Source: Salinispirillum sp. LH 10-3-1 (GTDB taxonomy: Bacteria; Pseudomonadota; Gammaproteobacteria; Pseudomonadales; Natronospirillaceae). Taken from it: a stretch of DNA of 64,000 nt. Numbering within the stretch: the first letter of the stretch is position 1; the number at the start of each line of letters is the position of its first letter. Location of the stretch: positions 62,001-126,000 of the forward strand of contig NZ_CP101717.1 in assembly GCF_030643825.1 (NCBI RefSeq), written 5' to 3'. The notes under the pieces were generated by a model. That model worked only from the letters and a program-made list of their open reading frames with translations, was not told the origin of the DNA and did no database searches. Both the position numbers and the translations under genes were made by a program. This document shows, piece by piece, positions 48,245 through 56,204 of the stretch.

Positions 48245-49726
48245 TTAGTCCTGCTGCACCTTTGCTACGGCTTTGCGCCAGCGTGCATAATGAGTTTCGC
48301 GCTCTGTTTTGCGCAGCGACGGCGTGTAGTTTTCCGATACCTTCCAGACCTTGTCTAAATCATGCAGACTGGAAAAGTGACCTATTTGCAGGGCTGCCAG
48401 CATCGCGGCCCCCAAGGCCGTGCTTTCTGTGGTGTGGCTAGTGACCGCAGGCACTCCGGTTAAGTCAGCCAGTACCTGTAAGAACCAACGATTGGTCACC
48501 ATCCCGCCGTCGACGCGCAGCGACTTGACGGCGATGCCGTCTTGTACCATGGCTTGCAGCAAGTCTTCGGTTTGAAAAGCGATGCTGCGAATAGCCGCGG
48601 CCACCATCTCCGCTACGCCAGTATCGCGCGTCATACCGAAAATGGCCGCACGGGCATCCGGATCCCAATAGGGCGCGCCCAAACCGGTGAAGGCAGGCAC
48701 CATGATTTCCGATTGGCTATGGTTGATGGCCTTGGCGAGACCTTCGGTATCCGAAGCTTTGTTGATGATGCCTAAACCATCGCGCAGCCATTGAATAATG
48801 GCACCGGCCATAAAAATACTGCCTTCTAAGGCATAGGTGGTTTTTCCGTTCAGGCGATACCCCACGGTAGTCAACAGGCGATGCTGGCTGATGATCGCCT
48901 GCTCGCCGGTGTTCACCACCGCAAAGCAACCGGTACCATAGGTGCTTTTCAGCATACCGGGTTCGAAACAGGCTTGGCCTACCAAGGCGCTTTGCTGGTC
49001 GCCAATCATAGACCCCACGGGAATATCGGCGCCGAGCCATTCAGCGTCACAGGTACCGAAATCGTCGGCGCTGTCTTTGACCTCTGGCAGCATGCTGGCG
49101 GGTACCGTCAGATGCTTGAGGAGTTCTTCATCCCATTCTTGATTGTGGATATTGAACATCAGCGTGCGCGACGCATTCGATGCATCGGTGGCGTGCACCT
49201 GCCCCTTCGTCAGCCGCCACAACAGGTAGGTGTCTACCGTGCCGAACATCAGTTCGCCACGTTCTGCCCGAGCCCGTGCGCCATTTACATTATTCAGCAC
49301 CCACTGCACCTTGGTGCCAGAAAAGTAAGGGTCGAGTAAGAGCCCTGTTTTTTCCTGGAACAACGGCTCTAGGCCCTGCTCTTTCATGGTTTGGCAGGTT
49401 TTAGATGAACGGCGATCTTGCCAGACAATGGCGTTGTACACTGGCTCGCCAGTCTGACGATCCCATACCACCGTCGTCTCGCGCTGGTTCGTAATACCGA
49501 TAGCACGGATGTCAGCTGCTGGCACATTCTTCTGCGCCAATACCGAGCGACAAGTACGCAGCACCGTTTGCCAGATGTCTTCGGGGTCGTGTTCCACCCA
49601 GCCATTCTTGGGGAAATGCTGCTTGAATTCTTCCTGTGCCGACATCACGACCTGCATGTCCATGCTGTACAGAATGGCGCGGCTGGAAGTGGTGCCTTGG
49701 TCGATCGCGAGAATATAGTCTGTCAT
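48245..49726 (-). CDS. glpK: Glycerol kinase
   Basis: GlpK phosphorylates glycerol to glycerol-3-phosphate with ATP. The 493-residue FGGY-family kinase opens YILAIDQGTTSSRAILYS and has EFKQHFPKNGWVEHDPEDIW, the FGGY-type GDQQSALVGQACFEPG and DGGMVTNRWFLQVLADL signatures, and GAAMLAALQIG near the end. I use the ATG at 49726; an upstream frame adds 28 unrelated residues. It is divergent from glpR, and no glpF facilitator gene is adjacent. Confidence 0.97.
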   Translation of the reverse strand: MTDYILAIDQGTTSSRAILYSMDMQVVMSAQEEFKQHFPKNGWVEHDPEDIWQTVLRTCRSVLAQKNVPAADIRAIGITNQRETTVVWDRQTGEPVYNAIVWQDRRSSKTCQTMKEQGLEPLFQEKTGLLLDPYFSGTKVQWVLNNVNGARARAERGELMFGTVDTYLLWRLTKGQVHATDASNASRTLMFNIHNQEWDEELLKHLTVPASMLPEVKDSADDFGTCDAEWLGADIPVGSMIGDQQSALVGQACFEPGMLKSTYGTGCFAVVNTGEQAIISQHRLLTTVGYRLNGKTTYALEGSIFMAGAIIQWLRDGLGIINKASDTEGLAKAINHSQSEIMVPAFTGLGAPYWDPDARAAIFGMTRDTGVAEMVAAAIRSIAFQTEDLLQAMVQDGIAVKSLRVDGGMVTNRWFLQVLADLTGVPAVTSHTTESTALGAAMLAALQIGHFSSLHDLDKVWKVSENYTPSLRKTERETHYARWRKAVAKVQQD

Positions 49727-49731
49727 GATGA

Positions 49732-49771
49732 TATGTTCTTTAATATTCGTTTTTGTTCTTCGATGTGCATT
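49732..49771. promoter_or_regulatory. Candidate GlpR operator half-sites in the glpK-glpR intergenic region
   Basis: TATGTTCTTT (49732-49741) matches nine of ten bases of the known E. coli GlpR half-site WATGTTCGWT. A second, weaker pair of half-sites covers 49752-49771 (TTTGTTCTTC-GATGTGCATT). They lie directly upstream of the glpK start, where repression would act on glpK and possibly on glpR. The match is by eye only. Confidence 0.4.
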
Positions 49772-49885
49772 TATAACCTCGAAGTCGTATCTTGGCAACC
49801 TTAGAGGCATGGAAAGAGGGTTTCTTTTTGTGTCAGCGTGCTAAAATCAGCCCGAACTAATGATTAAAAAAGCACTGAACGCCCC

Positions 49886-50644
49886 ATGAATCAGACCTTA
49901 CGCCAAAATCGAATCTTCGAACTTGTTAAGCAAAAAGGCTACCTGACCATCGACGAACTGGTGGAGCATTTTGCCGTTACGCCGCAAACCATTCGGCGCG
50001 ACCTGAACCAAATGGCTGAGCGCGGTGAAATTGAGCGGCACCACGGCGGTGCCGGGCAGGCGTCCAGTGTACAAAACACCGAATACCAAACACGCAAGAT
50101 TCAGTATTTGGCGGAAAAACAGCGTATTGCTGAGCAGTTGGCGGCGCATATTCCTGACCACTCCTCGTTATTCATCAATATCGGCACCACCACTGAAACC
50201 ATAGCTCAAGCCTTGTTGCAGCGCCAAGGTCTCAAAATCGTCACCAACAACCTGCATGTGGCGTCCATTCTGAGCGCCAAGCCCGACTTCACCGTCATCA
50301 TTGCCGGTGGCGAAGTACGCTCGCGTGATGGCGGCATTGTGGGCGAGGCAACGCGCGACTTCGTGCACCAGTTTAAACTGGACTACGGCATCATCGGCAT
50401 CAGCGGTATTGATGATGACGGCACTCTGCTGGACTTCGACTACCAAGAAGTGCGCATTGCGCAGGCCATTATTGAAAATTCGCGCTACGTCTACTTAGCC
50501 GCCGACCACTCCAAGTTTGGCCGCAACGCCATGGTGCGTTTGGGTAACCTCGCCCAGTGCTCGGCTTTGTTCACCGATCGCTCGCCGAACGACAAGCTCA
50601 AGACACTGTTGCAACAACAGCAAGTCGATCTTCATATCTGCTAG
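49886..50644 (+). CDS. glpR: DeoR-family glycerol-3-phosphate regulon repressor
   Basis: A 252-residue DeoR-type repressor with an N-terminal winged helix (RIFELVKQKGYLTIDELVEH, VTPQTIRRDLNQMAERG) and a C-terminal sugar-phosphate sensor domain (LFINIGTTTETIAQALLQ, AGGEVRSRDGGIVGEAT, DFDYQEVRIAQ, VYLAADHSKFGRNAMV). Glycerol-3-phosphate is the known inducer of GlpR. Position between glpK and glpD supports the name. The ATG at 49886 fits the family start. Confidence 0.95.
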   Translation: MNQTLRQNRIFELVKQKGYLTIDELVEHFAVTPQTIRRDLNQMAERGEIERHHGGAGQASSVQNTEYQTRKIQYLAEKQRIAEQLAAHIPDHSSLFINIGTTTETIAQALLQRQGLKIVTNNLHVASILSAKPDFTVIIAGGEVRSRDGGIVGEATRDFVHQFKLDYGIIGISGIDDDGTLLDFDYQEVRIAQAIIENSRYVYLAADHSKFGRNAMVRLGNLAQCSALFTDRSPNDKLKTLLQQQQVDLHIC

Positions 50645-50654
50645 TAGGTCTTCC

Positions 50655-50802
50655 GTAGGAGCGCAGCCCCTGCGCGAAGGCTATTGTAGGAGTGCAGGCC
50701 CCTGCACGAAGGCTATTGTAGGAGCGCAGCCCTCTGCGCGAAGGCTATTGTAGGAGCGCAGCCCTCTGCGCGAAGGTTCGGCCAGAGAACTAAGCCTCCT
50801 AC
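50655..50802. repeat. Cluster of four REP-like palindromic repeats
   Basis: Four units with the frame GTAGGAG-palindrome-CGAAGG start at 50655, 50686, 50718 and 50750, 31-32 bases apart and joined by GGCTATT. The palindromes are GCGCAG-CTGCGC in units 1, 3 and 4 and GTGCAG-CTGCAC in unit 2, where both arms changed together. An inverted CTCCTAC at 50796-50802 closes the cluster. The sequence type resembles Pseudomonas REPs. The cluster fills most of the 311-base glpR-glpD gap. Confidence 0.85.
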
Positions 50803-50890
50803 GGCATAATCCACAACCATCACCGTTCATTTTCCTGGTTACGAAAAATAACGCAGCTTTTACTTGTGTGTGTGTTCGATATTGTCTATA

Positions 50891-50910
50891 TTTTTGCGCT
50901 AACGAACATT
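50891..50910 (+). promoter_or_regulatory. Candidate GlpR operator upstream of glpD
   Basis: AACGAACATT at 50901-50910 fully matches the E. coli GlpR right half-site AWCGAACATW; the preceding ten bases (TTTTTGCGCT) match six of ten positions of the left half. It lies about 45 bases before the glpD ATG, in a region that also contains an AT-rich TATATTT stretch. Confidence 0.45.
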
Positions 50911-50955
50911 CGCGCACATTCTCGCGCATGCATACCGAGTCGAGGCAGGCACAAC

Positions 50956-52482
50956 ATGAACAGCAAAATCGTCGACCTATTGGTCATCGGTGGTGGGATA
51001 AACGGAGTCGGGGTCGCCGCCGATGCCGCGGGGCGGGGCCTATCGGTCGCACTGTACGAAGCGGACGATCTGGCAAGCGCGACCTCGTCGTGGAGTTCCA
51101 AGCTCATTCACGGTGGCCTGCGCTATTTAGAGCACTACGAATTTCGCTTAGTACGCGAAGCACTGGGCGAACGCGAAGTGCTGCTGCGCATGGCACCGCA
51201 TTTGGTGACGCCACTGCGTGTACGCATGCCACACCAAGGCGGTTTGCGACCGGCGTGGATGATTCGCATTGGCTTGTTTATGTACGACCACTTGGCCAAG
51301 CGCGTCAGCTTGCCGGGTTCTAAGAGCATTCGTTTCACGCCCGACAGCCCGGTCACCGAGGCGTTCAAAAAGGGTTTTGAATACAGTGACTGCAAAGTAG
51401 ACGACGCGCGTTTGGTGGTGATGAACGCCAAGCTGGCGCAACAAAAGGGCGCGCACATTGCCACCCACCATAAAGTCACTGGTGCCAAGCGCGTCGGCGA
51501 CCTATGGGAAGTGACCATCACGCCGGACAGCGGCACGCCCTTTACCGTACAAGCACGCGCCATTGTCAATGCGGCGGGGCCATGGGTGCGCAAGGTTTTG
51601 GACGATATGGATGGCGTGACCATCGACAAAACCATTCGCTTGGTGAAAGGCAGCCACATTATTGTGCCGCGTATTCACGACGAAGAGCAGGCTTACATTC
51701 TGCAGAATAAAGACGGCCGTATTGTGTTCGTCATACCCTTCCACGATCAATATTCGCTGATTGGCACTACCGACGTGGACTACGACACTGATCCGCGTAA
51801 TCCGGCGATTGACGACGACGAAATCGAATACTTGCTAAACATCACGCACGACTATTTCAAGTGCGATCTCAGCCGCAACGACATCGTCTGGACGTATTCT
51901 GGCGTGCGCCCGCTGATGCAGGGTGAGCGTGAAGAGGGCAAAGAAGCCGCTAAGGTCACGCGCGATTACCACTTTGAAGTAGAAGACCAACAAGGCAAAG
52001 CACCGTTGCTGTCCATTTTCGGCGGCAAACTGACCACCTACCGCAAACTCTCGGAAGCGGCGATTAAGGGCTTAAAGCCGTACTTCCCGCAAATGGGCGA
52101 AGCTTGGACCGCGCAAGCCACCTTGCCCGGCGGCGAAAAGGTGACCACGCCGGAAGCGTTGGCGGGAGAATTCCAACAGCGCTACGGCTTCTTAGATCAG
52201 CCTACGGCGCGCCGTTTAGCGTTCAGCTACGGTCGCTTGGCCGAGCTGTGGTTGGCGAATGCTGTCGCCATTGAAGACCTAGGTCAGCGTTTTGGCCAAT
52301 TGTTCCAAGCCGAAGTGAACTACCTGGTGGCGCACGAGTGGGCGCAAACCGTTGATGACATCATTTGGCGGCGTACCAAAACCGGCATCGGCATGAGTGA
52401 TGCCGACCGAGCGCGTCTGGCCGACTACTTGCAAAACACAGGTAGCCACACCGCAAAAAAGCCTGATCAGGCGGTAGCCTGA
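50956..52482 (+). CDS. glpD: Aerobic glycerol-3-phosphate dehydrogenase
   Basis: GlpD oxidises glycerol-3-phosphate to dihydroxyacetone phosphate at the inner membrane and feeds electrons to quinone. The 508-residue flavoprotein has the FAD-binding VDLLVIGGGINGVGVAADAA and the family marks SSWSSKLIHGGLRYLEHYEF, IVNAAGPWVRKVLDD and SIFGGKLTTYRKLSEAAI. The ATG at 50956 was chosen because the upstream frame passes through the promoter region. With glpK and glpR it forms the glycerol catabolic locus. Confidence 0.97.
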   Translation: MNSKIVDLLVIGGGINGVGVAADAAGRGLSVALYEADDLASATSSWSSKLIHGGLRYLEHYEFRLVREALGEREVLLRMAPHLVTPLRVRMPHQGGLRPAWMIRIGLFMYDHLAKRVSLPGSKSIRFTPDSPVTEAFKKGFEYSDCKVDDARLVVMNAKLAQQKGAHIATHHKVTGAKRVGDLWEVTITPDSGTPFTVQARAIVNAAGPWVRKVLDDMDGVTIDKTIRLVKGSHIIVPRIHDEEQAYILQNKDGRIVFVIPFHDQYSLIGTTDVDYDTDPRNPAIDDDEIEYLLNITHDYFKCDLSRNDIVWTYSGVRPLMQGEREEGKEAAKVTRDYHFEVEDQQGKAPLLSIFGGKLTTYRKLSEAAIKGLKPYFPQMGEAWTAQATLPGGEKVTTPEALAGEFQQRYGFLDQPTARRLAFSYGRLAELWLANAVAIEDLGQRFGQLFQAEVNYLVAHEWAQTVDDIIWRRTKTGIGMSDADRARLADYLQNTGSHTAKKPDQAVA

Positions 52483-52525
52483 CTCTTTTCACCCCTTATT
52501 TACGATCTTCATCGTGAATCCCGTT

Positions 52526-52560
52526 GCCCGGAACGTCCTCTAGCGTTTCCGGGCTTTTTT
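52526..52560 (+). terminator. Rho-independent terminator of glpD
   Basis: GCCCGGAA (52526-52533) pairs with TTCCGGGC (52547-52554), followed by six T residues. A smaller hairpin ACGAT-CTTC-ATCGT sits just before it (52502-52515). The terminator begins 43 bases after the glpD stop. Confidence 0.9.
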
Positions 52561-52641
52561 ACTCTCATGCATCCAAAAAACCTGCCCGCGTCGTTCTCTA
52601 CCCTGTTGTAACTTCAATCACTGAATACTGAGGACGATACC

Positions 52642-53073
52642 ATGTTCAACCGAATTCTGATTTTGCTGGTAACAGCGCTTTTTGTGTCTGCTTGTGCTGC
52701 AAATGGAAACAATCCAACCGCCTCTCGTACCACGTCGGTAGGTAATGTACTGACCGACAAAGAAGGTATGACGCTCTACATCTTCACCCGTGATACCGCT
52801 GGCGTGTCGAACTGCGCTGGCAACTGTGCGGTAAATTGGCCACCGTTCATGGCGGAAGAAGGCGCCACGGGCAGTGGCAAGTTCAGTGTCATAACGCGTG
52901 GTGATGGTGCTCGGCAATGGGCTTATGACGGTATGCCGCTGTACTATTGGGTTGGCGACACGCAGCCCGGAGATACCAACGGCCAAGGTGTTAATGATGT
53001 CTGGTTTGTGGTCGAAGTTGAGGCTAAATCTACCGAGTCTCGCACTACGTCGAGCGGCAGTTACGGCTACTGA
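52642..53073 (+). CDS. COG4315-type lipoprotein with two YxFxxD-like motifs
   Basis: A 143-residue lipoprotein: ILLVTALFVSACAANG gives a signal peptide with lipobox VSAC. The mature part has two repeats of the family motif Yx(F/W/Y)xxD: LYIFTRDTAG and LYYWVGDTQPG. Between them is NCAGNCAVNWPPF with two Cys. Such secreted-repeat lipoproteins are common near ECF sigma factors; their function is unknown. A TGAGGA ribosome-binding site precedes the ATG. The ECF sigma gene follows after 56 bases on the same strand, so it is probably in the same operon. Confidence 0.88.
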   Translation: MFNRILILLVTALFVSACAANGNNPTASRTTSVGNVLTDKEGMTLYIFTRDTAGVSNCAGNCAVNWPPFMAEEGATGSGKFSVITRGDGARQWAYDGMPLYYWVGDTQPGDTNGQGVNDVWFVVEVEAKSTESRTTSSGSYGY

Positions 53074-53129
53074 GCCGAGAAAGCGTTGCTTGGTGACCGC
53101 CGTGTCATCTAGTCTAGAAGGATCATAAC

Positions 53130-53723
53130 GTGCGGGACAAAACGGTGGCGATAAGGAACAAGACCGCAGGTGTAGGTACACAACCAAGCAGCCATGCGCC
53201 GGAATTGGCGCTGTTGCTGTATCGTATGAAGCAGCGTGATCACGCGGCACTGAAGCGGCTGTATGAACTGACGAGTGCACGCTTGATGGCGGTGATCATG
53301 CGCATCCTTAACGACGAGGGTGAAAGTGCCGATGTGCTACAGGATCTCTACTTGAAACTGTGGCAGCGCCCCGAAAAATATGTACCCAGTGGCTCGGCAT
53401 GGGGATGGTTGTGTGTGGTGGCGCGTCATGCAGCGTTAGATCAGCTCAAACATCGCCAGCGGCGACGCGAAGATGCTTTGGTTGATGTTGAGCAGGTGCT
53501 GCAAGCGTTAGCAGGCCCTGCGGAAGCATTTTCCTTGCCGGAAGTCGGGGTAGATCGTTGCATGGCGCGTTTAGCGGAAGAGCCACGTCGTGCCATCGTC
53601 TTGTCCTATGTGCACGGCTACAGTCATCAAGAATTGGTTGCCGTGATGCAACGCCCGTTGGGCACGATCAAATCTTGGGTGCGCAGAGGATTACAGGAGC
53701 TGAAACAATGTCTGCAGTCCTGA
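53130..53723 (+). CDS. ECF RNA polymerase sigma factor
   Basis: A 197-residue extracytoplasmic-function sigma factor with region 2 (MRILNDEGESADVLQDLYLK, LWQRPEKYVP, WLCVVARHAALDQLKHRQRR) and region 4 helix-turn-helix (IVLSYVHGYSHQELVAVMQR, PLGTIKSWVRRGLQEL). The start is a GTG. Its end overlaps the anti-sigma gene by 16 bases, the standard arrangement. The likely regulon includes the upstream lipoprotein gene and possibly neighbours; I could not identify a shared promoter motif. Confidence 0.93.
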   Translation: MRDKTVAIRNKTAGVGTQPSSHAPELALLLYRMKQRDHAALKRLYELTSARLMAVIMRILNDEGESADVLQDLYLKLWQRPEKYVPSGSAWGWLCVVARHAALDQLKHRQRRREDALVDVEQVLQALAGPAEAFSLPEVGVDRCMARLAEEPRRAIVLSYVHGYSHQELVAVMQRPLGTIKSWVRRGLQELKQCLQS

Positions 53724-54463
53724 GGTATCGCCACCCTAAGGTGTGTCAGCATCTGGCCAGCCAGTATGTGGCGGGGCACTTGAGCCCTGGGGTGCGGCGG
53801 CGCATGGAGATGTTACTGCCCCAGCACCCCCCATTGGCCGATGCCGTAGCAGAATGGTCGGACGAGTTGTGGCAGGTGCAGGCGAGTTTGCCGACCCAGG
53901 AGCCTCCTAAGCGGGTATGGCGTGATATCAAGCGCACCTTACTGGCCGGGGCGCCACAAAAACACCGCACGTTCATCGATCGTGTACGCAACGGCTGGCA
54001 AGATGTAACGGCGTTGCGCTGGTGGGCGGCAGGCAGTTCCATAGCGGCACTGGTGTTGGTGTCTGTGCTCCTATGGCAGCCCGATACACCACCCGTGCGC
54101 ACAGCGTCGTACATGGCACCCTTGAGCCAAGGCGATACCATTACGCTGGTGGTGTATGGCTATCAAGGAGAGACGCCGGGCACCTCAGCGCTGCGTTTAC
54201 AATGGGCCGAAACCGAGGTGCCACGACCCGAAGGTGCGCTGCACCTGTGGGCTGAGTTGAAAGGCAGTGCCGAGTTGGTGTATTTGGGTGAACTGGTGGC
54301 TGGTCAGTCTTGGAGAGCGCTGAGCAGAACGGAGTGGCAGGCCTTAGCGGGTAGCAGTCGCCTGTTGATCAACGACCAAGCGGTGCAGTTGGACATGGCT
54401 AATGTGTTGATGGAAGGCCCCTGCGTGCAGCTTAGGGCATACCCAAGCGGCCAACCAAGCTGA
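53708..54463 (+). CDS. RskA-type membrane-bound anti-sigma factor
   Basis: A 251-residue single-pass protein. The cytoplasmic N-terminal helices (QYVAGHLSPGVRRRMEMLLP, DELWQVQASLP) resemble the anti-sigma domain of RskA-family proteins. One helix at about residues 102-119 (WAAGSSIAALVLVSVLLW) leads to a periplasmic RskA-like domain (GYQGETPGTSALRLQWAETE, GALHLWAELKG). The gene overlaps the sigma gene by 16 bases at its start, and its end overlaps the convergent outer-membrane barrel gene by 32 bases. The signal that releases the sigma factor is unknown. Confidence 0.85.
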   Translation: MSAVLRYRHPKVCQHLASQYVAGHLSPGVRRRMEMLLPQHPPLADAVAEWSDELWQVQASLPTQEPPKRVWRDIKRTLLAGAPQKHRTFIDRVRNGWQDVTALRWWAAGSSIAALVLVSVLLWQPDTPPVRTASYMAPLSQGDTITLVVYGYQGETPGTSALRLQWAETEVPRPEGALHLWAELKGSAELVYLGELVAGQSWRALSRTEWQALAGSSRLLINDQAVQLDMANVLMEGPCVQLRAYPSGQPS

Positions 54464-55316
54464 GTACCAGTTTTTGGCGGCTGTAGTCTCCGACATCGCT
54501 GTTAAGTTGGTCATGTTGTAACGAGGTGTCGAGCGCCCATCGAGGGCTGAGGTTGTAACGGGCGCCTAGAACGGCGCTGAATGCCAAGGCGTCTGTACGG
54601 TAAACCCACCAGGTGGACCCGAGGTCATCGCTCAAGCCGTCGTCAATCATGATGTTGTAGCCGTAGACACCGGATGGCTGATAGCTACGGGTACTGGCGA
54701 ACTGGCCTTGTTGGACACCTCCGCGTAAGAACACACCGCTGAAGCCGTGTGGACGGGCCAGACGCCGATCAAAGTTAATCTGGCCGTCCAGCCCATAGCG
54801 GCGCTGGCGAAAGATACGCTCGTCAGCAAAGCTTTGGCTGGCTTGCAAGCCAAGTGCGTAGTTCAGTCGGTCAGTCAGGCGCTGATGACGACTGACCCGC
54901 AGCCTGGCTTGTACGTGGTTGCGTTGCTCATTCGCCACCAATACGGGGGTGGCGGACACGGCTAACTGATACCAGGGGGCGGTGTAACCTAGGCGCGGTT
55001 GGAAGTAACCAGTGGCTGCGGTGTCTAATGCGATCTCACTGAGGCTGCTGGTGGTGTCGAACCAGCGCGCATCGACGGCACCGAGTACCGACCATGCGAG
55101 GCGCGGGCTGAGTTCAAAGAACTGACTGTGGTACAGGCTGCCCTCGGCGGTCCACACTGGAACCTGATCGCCGGGCTTGCGACTGAGCATAGGGTTGTTA
55201 TCGAGGCCAGCGCTGACCTGGGCATCCAACGCCATGGCTGAGCCCGCACAGAGTATAAAGATGAGCGCGCCAATGAATGCATGGGCGTCGAATGTGCGAG
55301 CGGTGCATCGTTTCAC
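54432..55316 (-). CDS. Outer-membrane beta-barrel protein (unrecognised)
   Basis: A 294-residue protein with a signal peptide (FIGALIFILCAGSAMALDAQ) and a mature part built of about twelve to fourteen amphipathic strands: many alternating aromatic/polar stretches (AWSVLGAVDARWFDTTSS, YQLAVSATPVLVAN, LNYALGLQASQSFAD, SRQKLVLSLVGRLGMP at the end). It looks like a Slam/porin-like barrel but I recognise no family. It is divergent from fecR-cyclase across 162 bases and convergent with the anti-sigma gene, so it could belong to either unit. Confidence 0.65.
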   Translation of the reverse strand: MKRCTARTFDAHAFIGALIFILCAGSAMALDAQVSAGLDNNPMLSRKPGDQVPVWTAEGSLYHSQFFELSPRLAWSVLGAVDARWFDTTSSLSEIALDTAATGYFQPRLGYTAPWYQLAVSATPVLVANEQRNHVQARLRVSRHQRLTDRLNYALGLQASQSFADERIFRQRRYGLDGQINFDRRLARPHGFSGVFLRGGVQQGQFASTRSYQPSGVYGYNIMIDDGLSDDLGSTWWVYRTDALAFSAVLGARYNLSPRWALDTSLQHDQLNSDVGDYSRQKLVLSLVGRLGMP

Positions 55317-55478
55317 AGTGTCATCTCCTGTGGCTTAGCCGGGGTTTCGGCCATGGGTGGAACCAAATCCCGCCAGTCCAGTCCAACCTTATTACCGGAA
55401 TATCGTCAGTATAGTGGCTTTTTTCGTGCTGAATGCCGAGCGACTGCTAAACTTTCTTCCATCGTAGGAGTATGCCTT

Positions 55479-56204
55479 ATGGACAATCGTCGTCAGTTTT
55501 TGCGCCGCTCGTTGCAGGTCAGTCTGTTTACTCTGGTTGCCTCTTCCGGGGTCGGCAGTTTGCTGGGCGCGCGGGCACAAGCACAACTGTTGGGTCAATT
55601 GCCCGGCGAGTTGCCACCGGGGCGCTCCATCTATGAACTGCAAGGCGAGGTGTGGATCGACGGCGTGCGGGCCAACCTCAACAGTCAGGTGACGGCCGAC
55701 AGTCACCTGCGCACGGGCAGCAACAGCTTGATCATCTTTGTGGTCGGCCGAGATGCCTATATTCTGCGTGAGCAATCAGAGCTGCAATTGCGCAGCGAAG
55801 GTGCACTGGCCACTGGTTTGCGCCTGCTTACGGGTAAGGTGCTGAGCGTGTTTGGGCAACGCAGCGACGAGTCGCTGACGTTGTCGACCTCCACCGCCAC
55901 GATCGGTATTCGGGGTACTGGCGTATATGCGGAAAGTCACGCCGATTACAGCTATCTATGCACCTGCTACGGAACAACAGAGTTATCCGCTAATGCCAGG
56001 CCGAGCGAGCGCGAACGGATTCAGGCCACCTATCACGATGCCCGCATCGTGCTTGCGAAGCCAGAAAATGGGCGCTTGATCCTGCCCGGCCCCTTCATCA
56101 ATCATACCGACGAAGAACTGAGCCTCATTGAAGCATTAGTCGGTCGGAAAACACCTTTCAACGCCATGCGTCAAGACTATCAGGGGCCGCAGCGGAGGTA
56201 CTGA
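55479..56204 (+). CDS. Tat-exported FecR-domain protein
   Basis: A 241-residue protein with a twin-arginine signal (NRRQFLRRSLQVSLFTLVAS, ending in ARAQA) and one FecR domain: YELQGEVWIDGVRANLNSQV, LRTGSNSLIIFVVGRDAYIL and the conserved TATIGIRGTGVYAES. It contains a CTCYG segment with two close Cys that may form a disulphide or bind metal. Unlike the FecR of iron systems, it has no membrane helix or anti-sigma domain. Its stop overlaps the start of the cyclase gene (TGATG), which suggests it works with the CHASE2 sensor in the periplasm. A TAGGAG ribosome-binding site supports the ATG at 55479. Confidence 0.85.
   Translation: MDNRRQFLRRSLQVSLFTLVASSGVGSLLGARAQAQLLGQLPGELPPGRSIYELQGEVWIDGVRANLNSQVTADSHLRTGSNSLIIFVVGRDAYILREQSELQLRSEGALATGLRLLTGKVLSVFGQRSDESLTLSTSTATIGIRGTGVYAESHADYSYLCTCYGTTELSANARPSERERIQATYHDARIVLAKPENGRLILPGPFINHTDEELSLIEALVGRKTPFNAMRQDYQGPQRRY

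Noticed and set aside
50655-50802. Regularly spaced repeats as a CRISPR array
   Set aside because: The spacing is 31-32 bases, but almost the whole period is repeated, including the linker GGCTATT, so there are no unique spacers. There are no cas genes. REP-like repeats explain it.
52607-52638. ECF-type promoter TGTAAC...CGAT before the lipoprotein gene
   Set aside because: The putative -10 would place the transcription start at or beyond the ATG at 52642, leaving no leader or ribosome-binding site.
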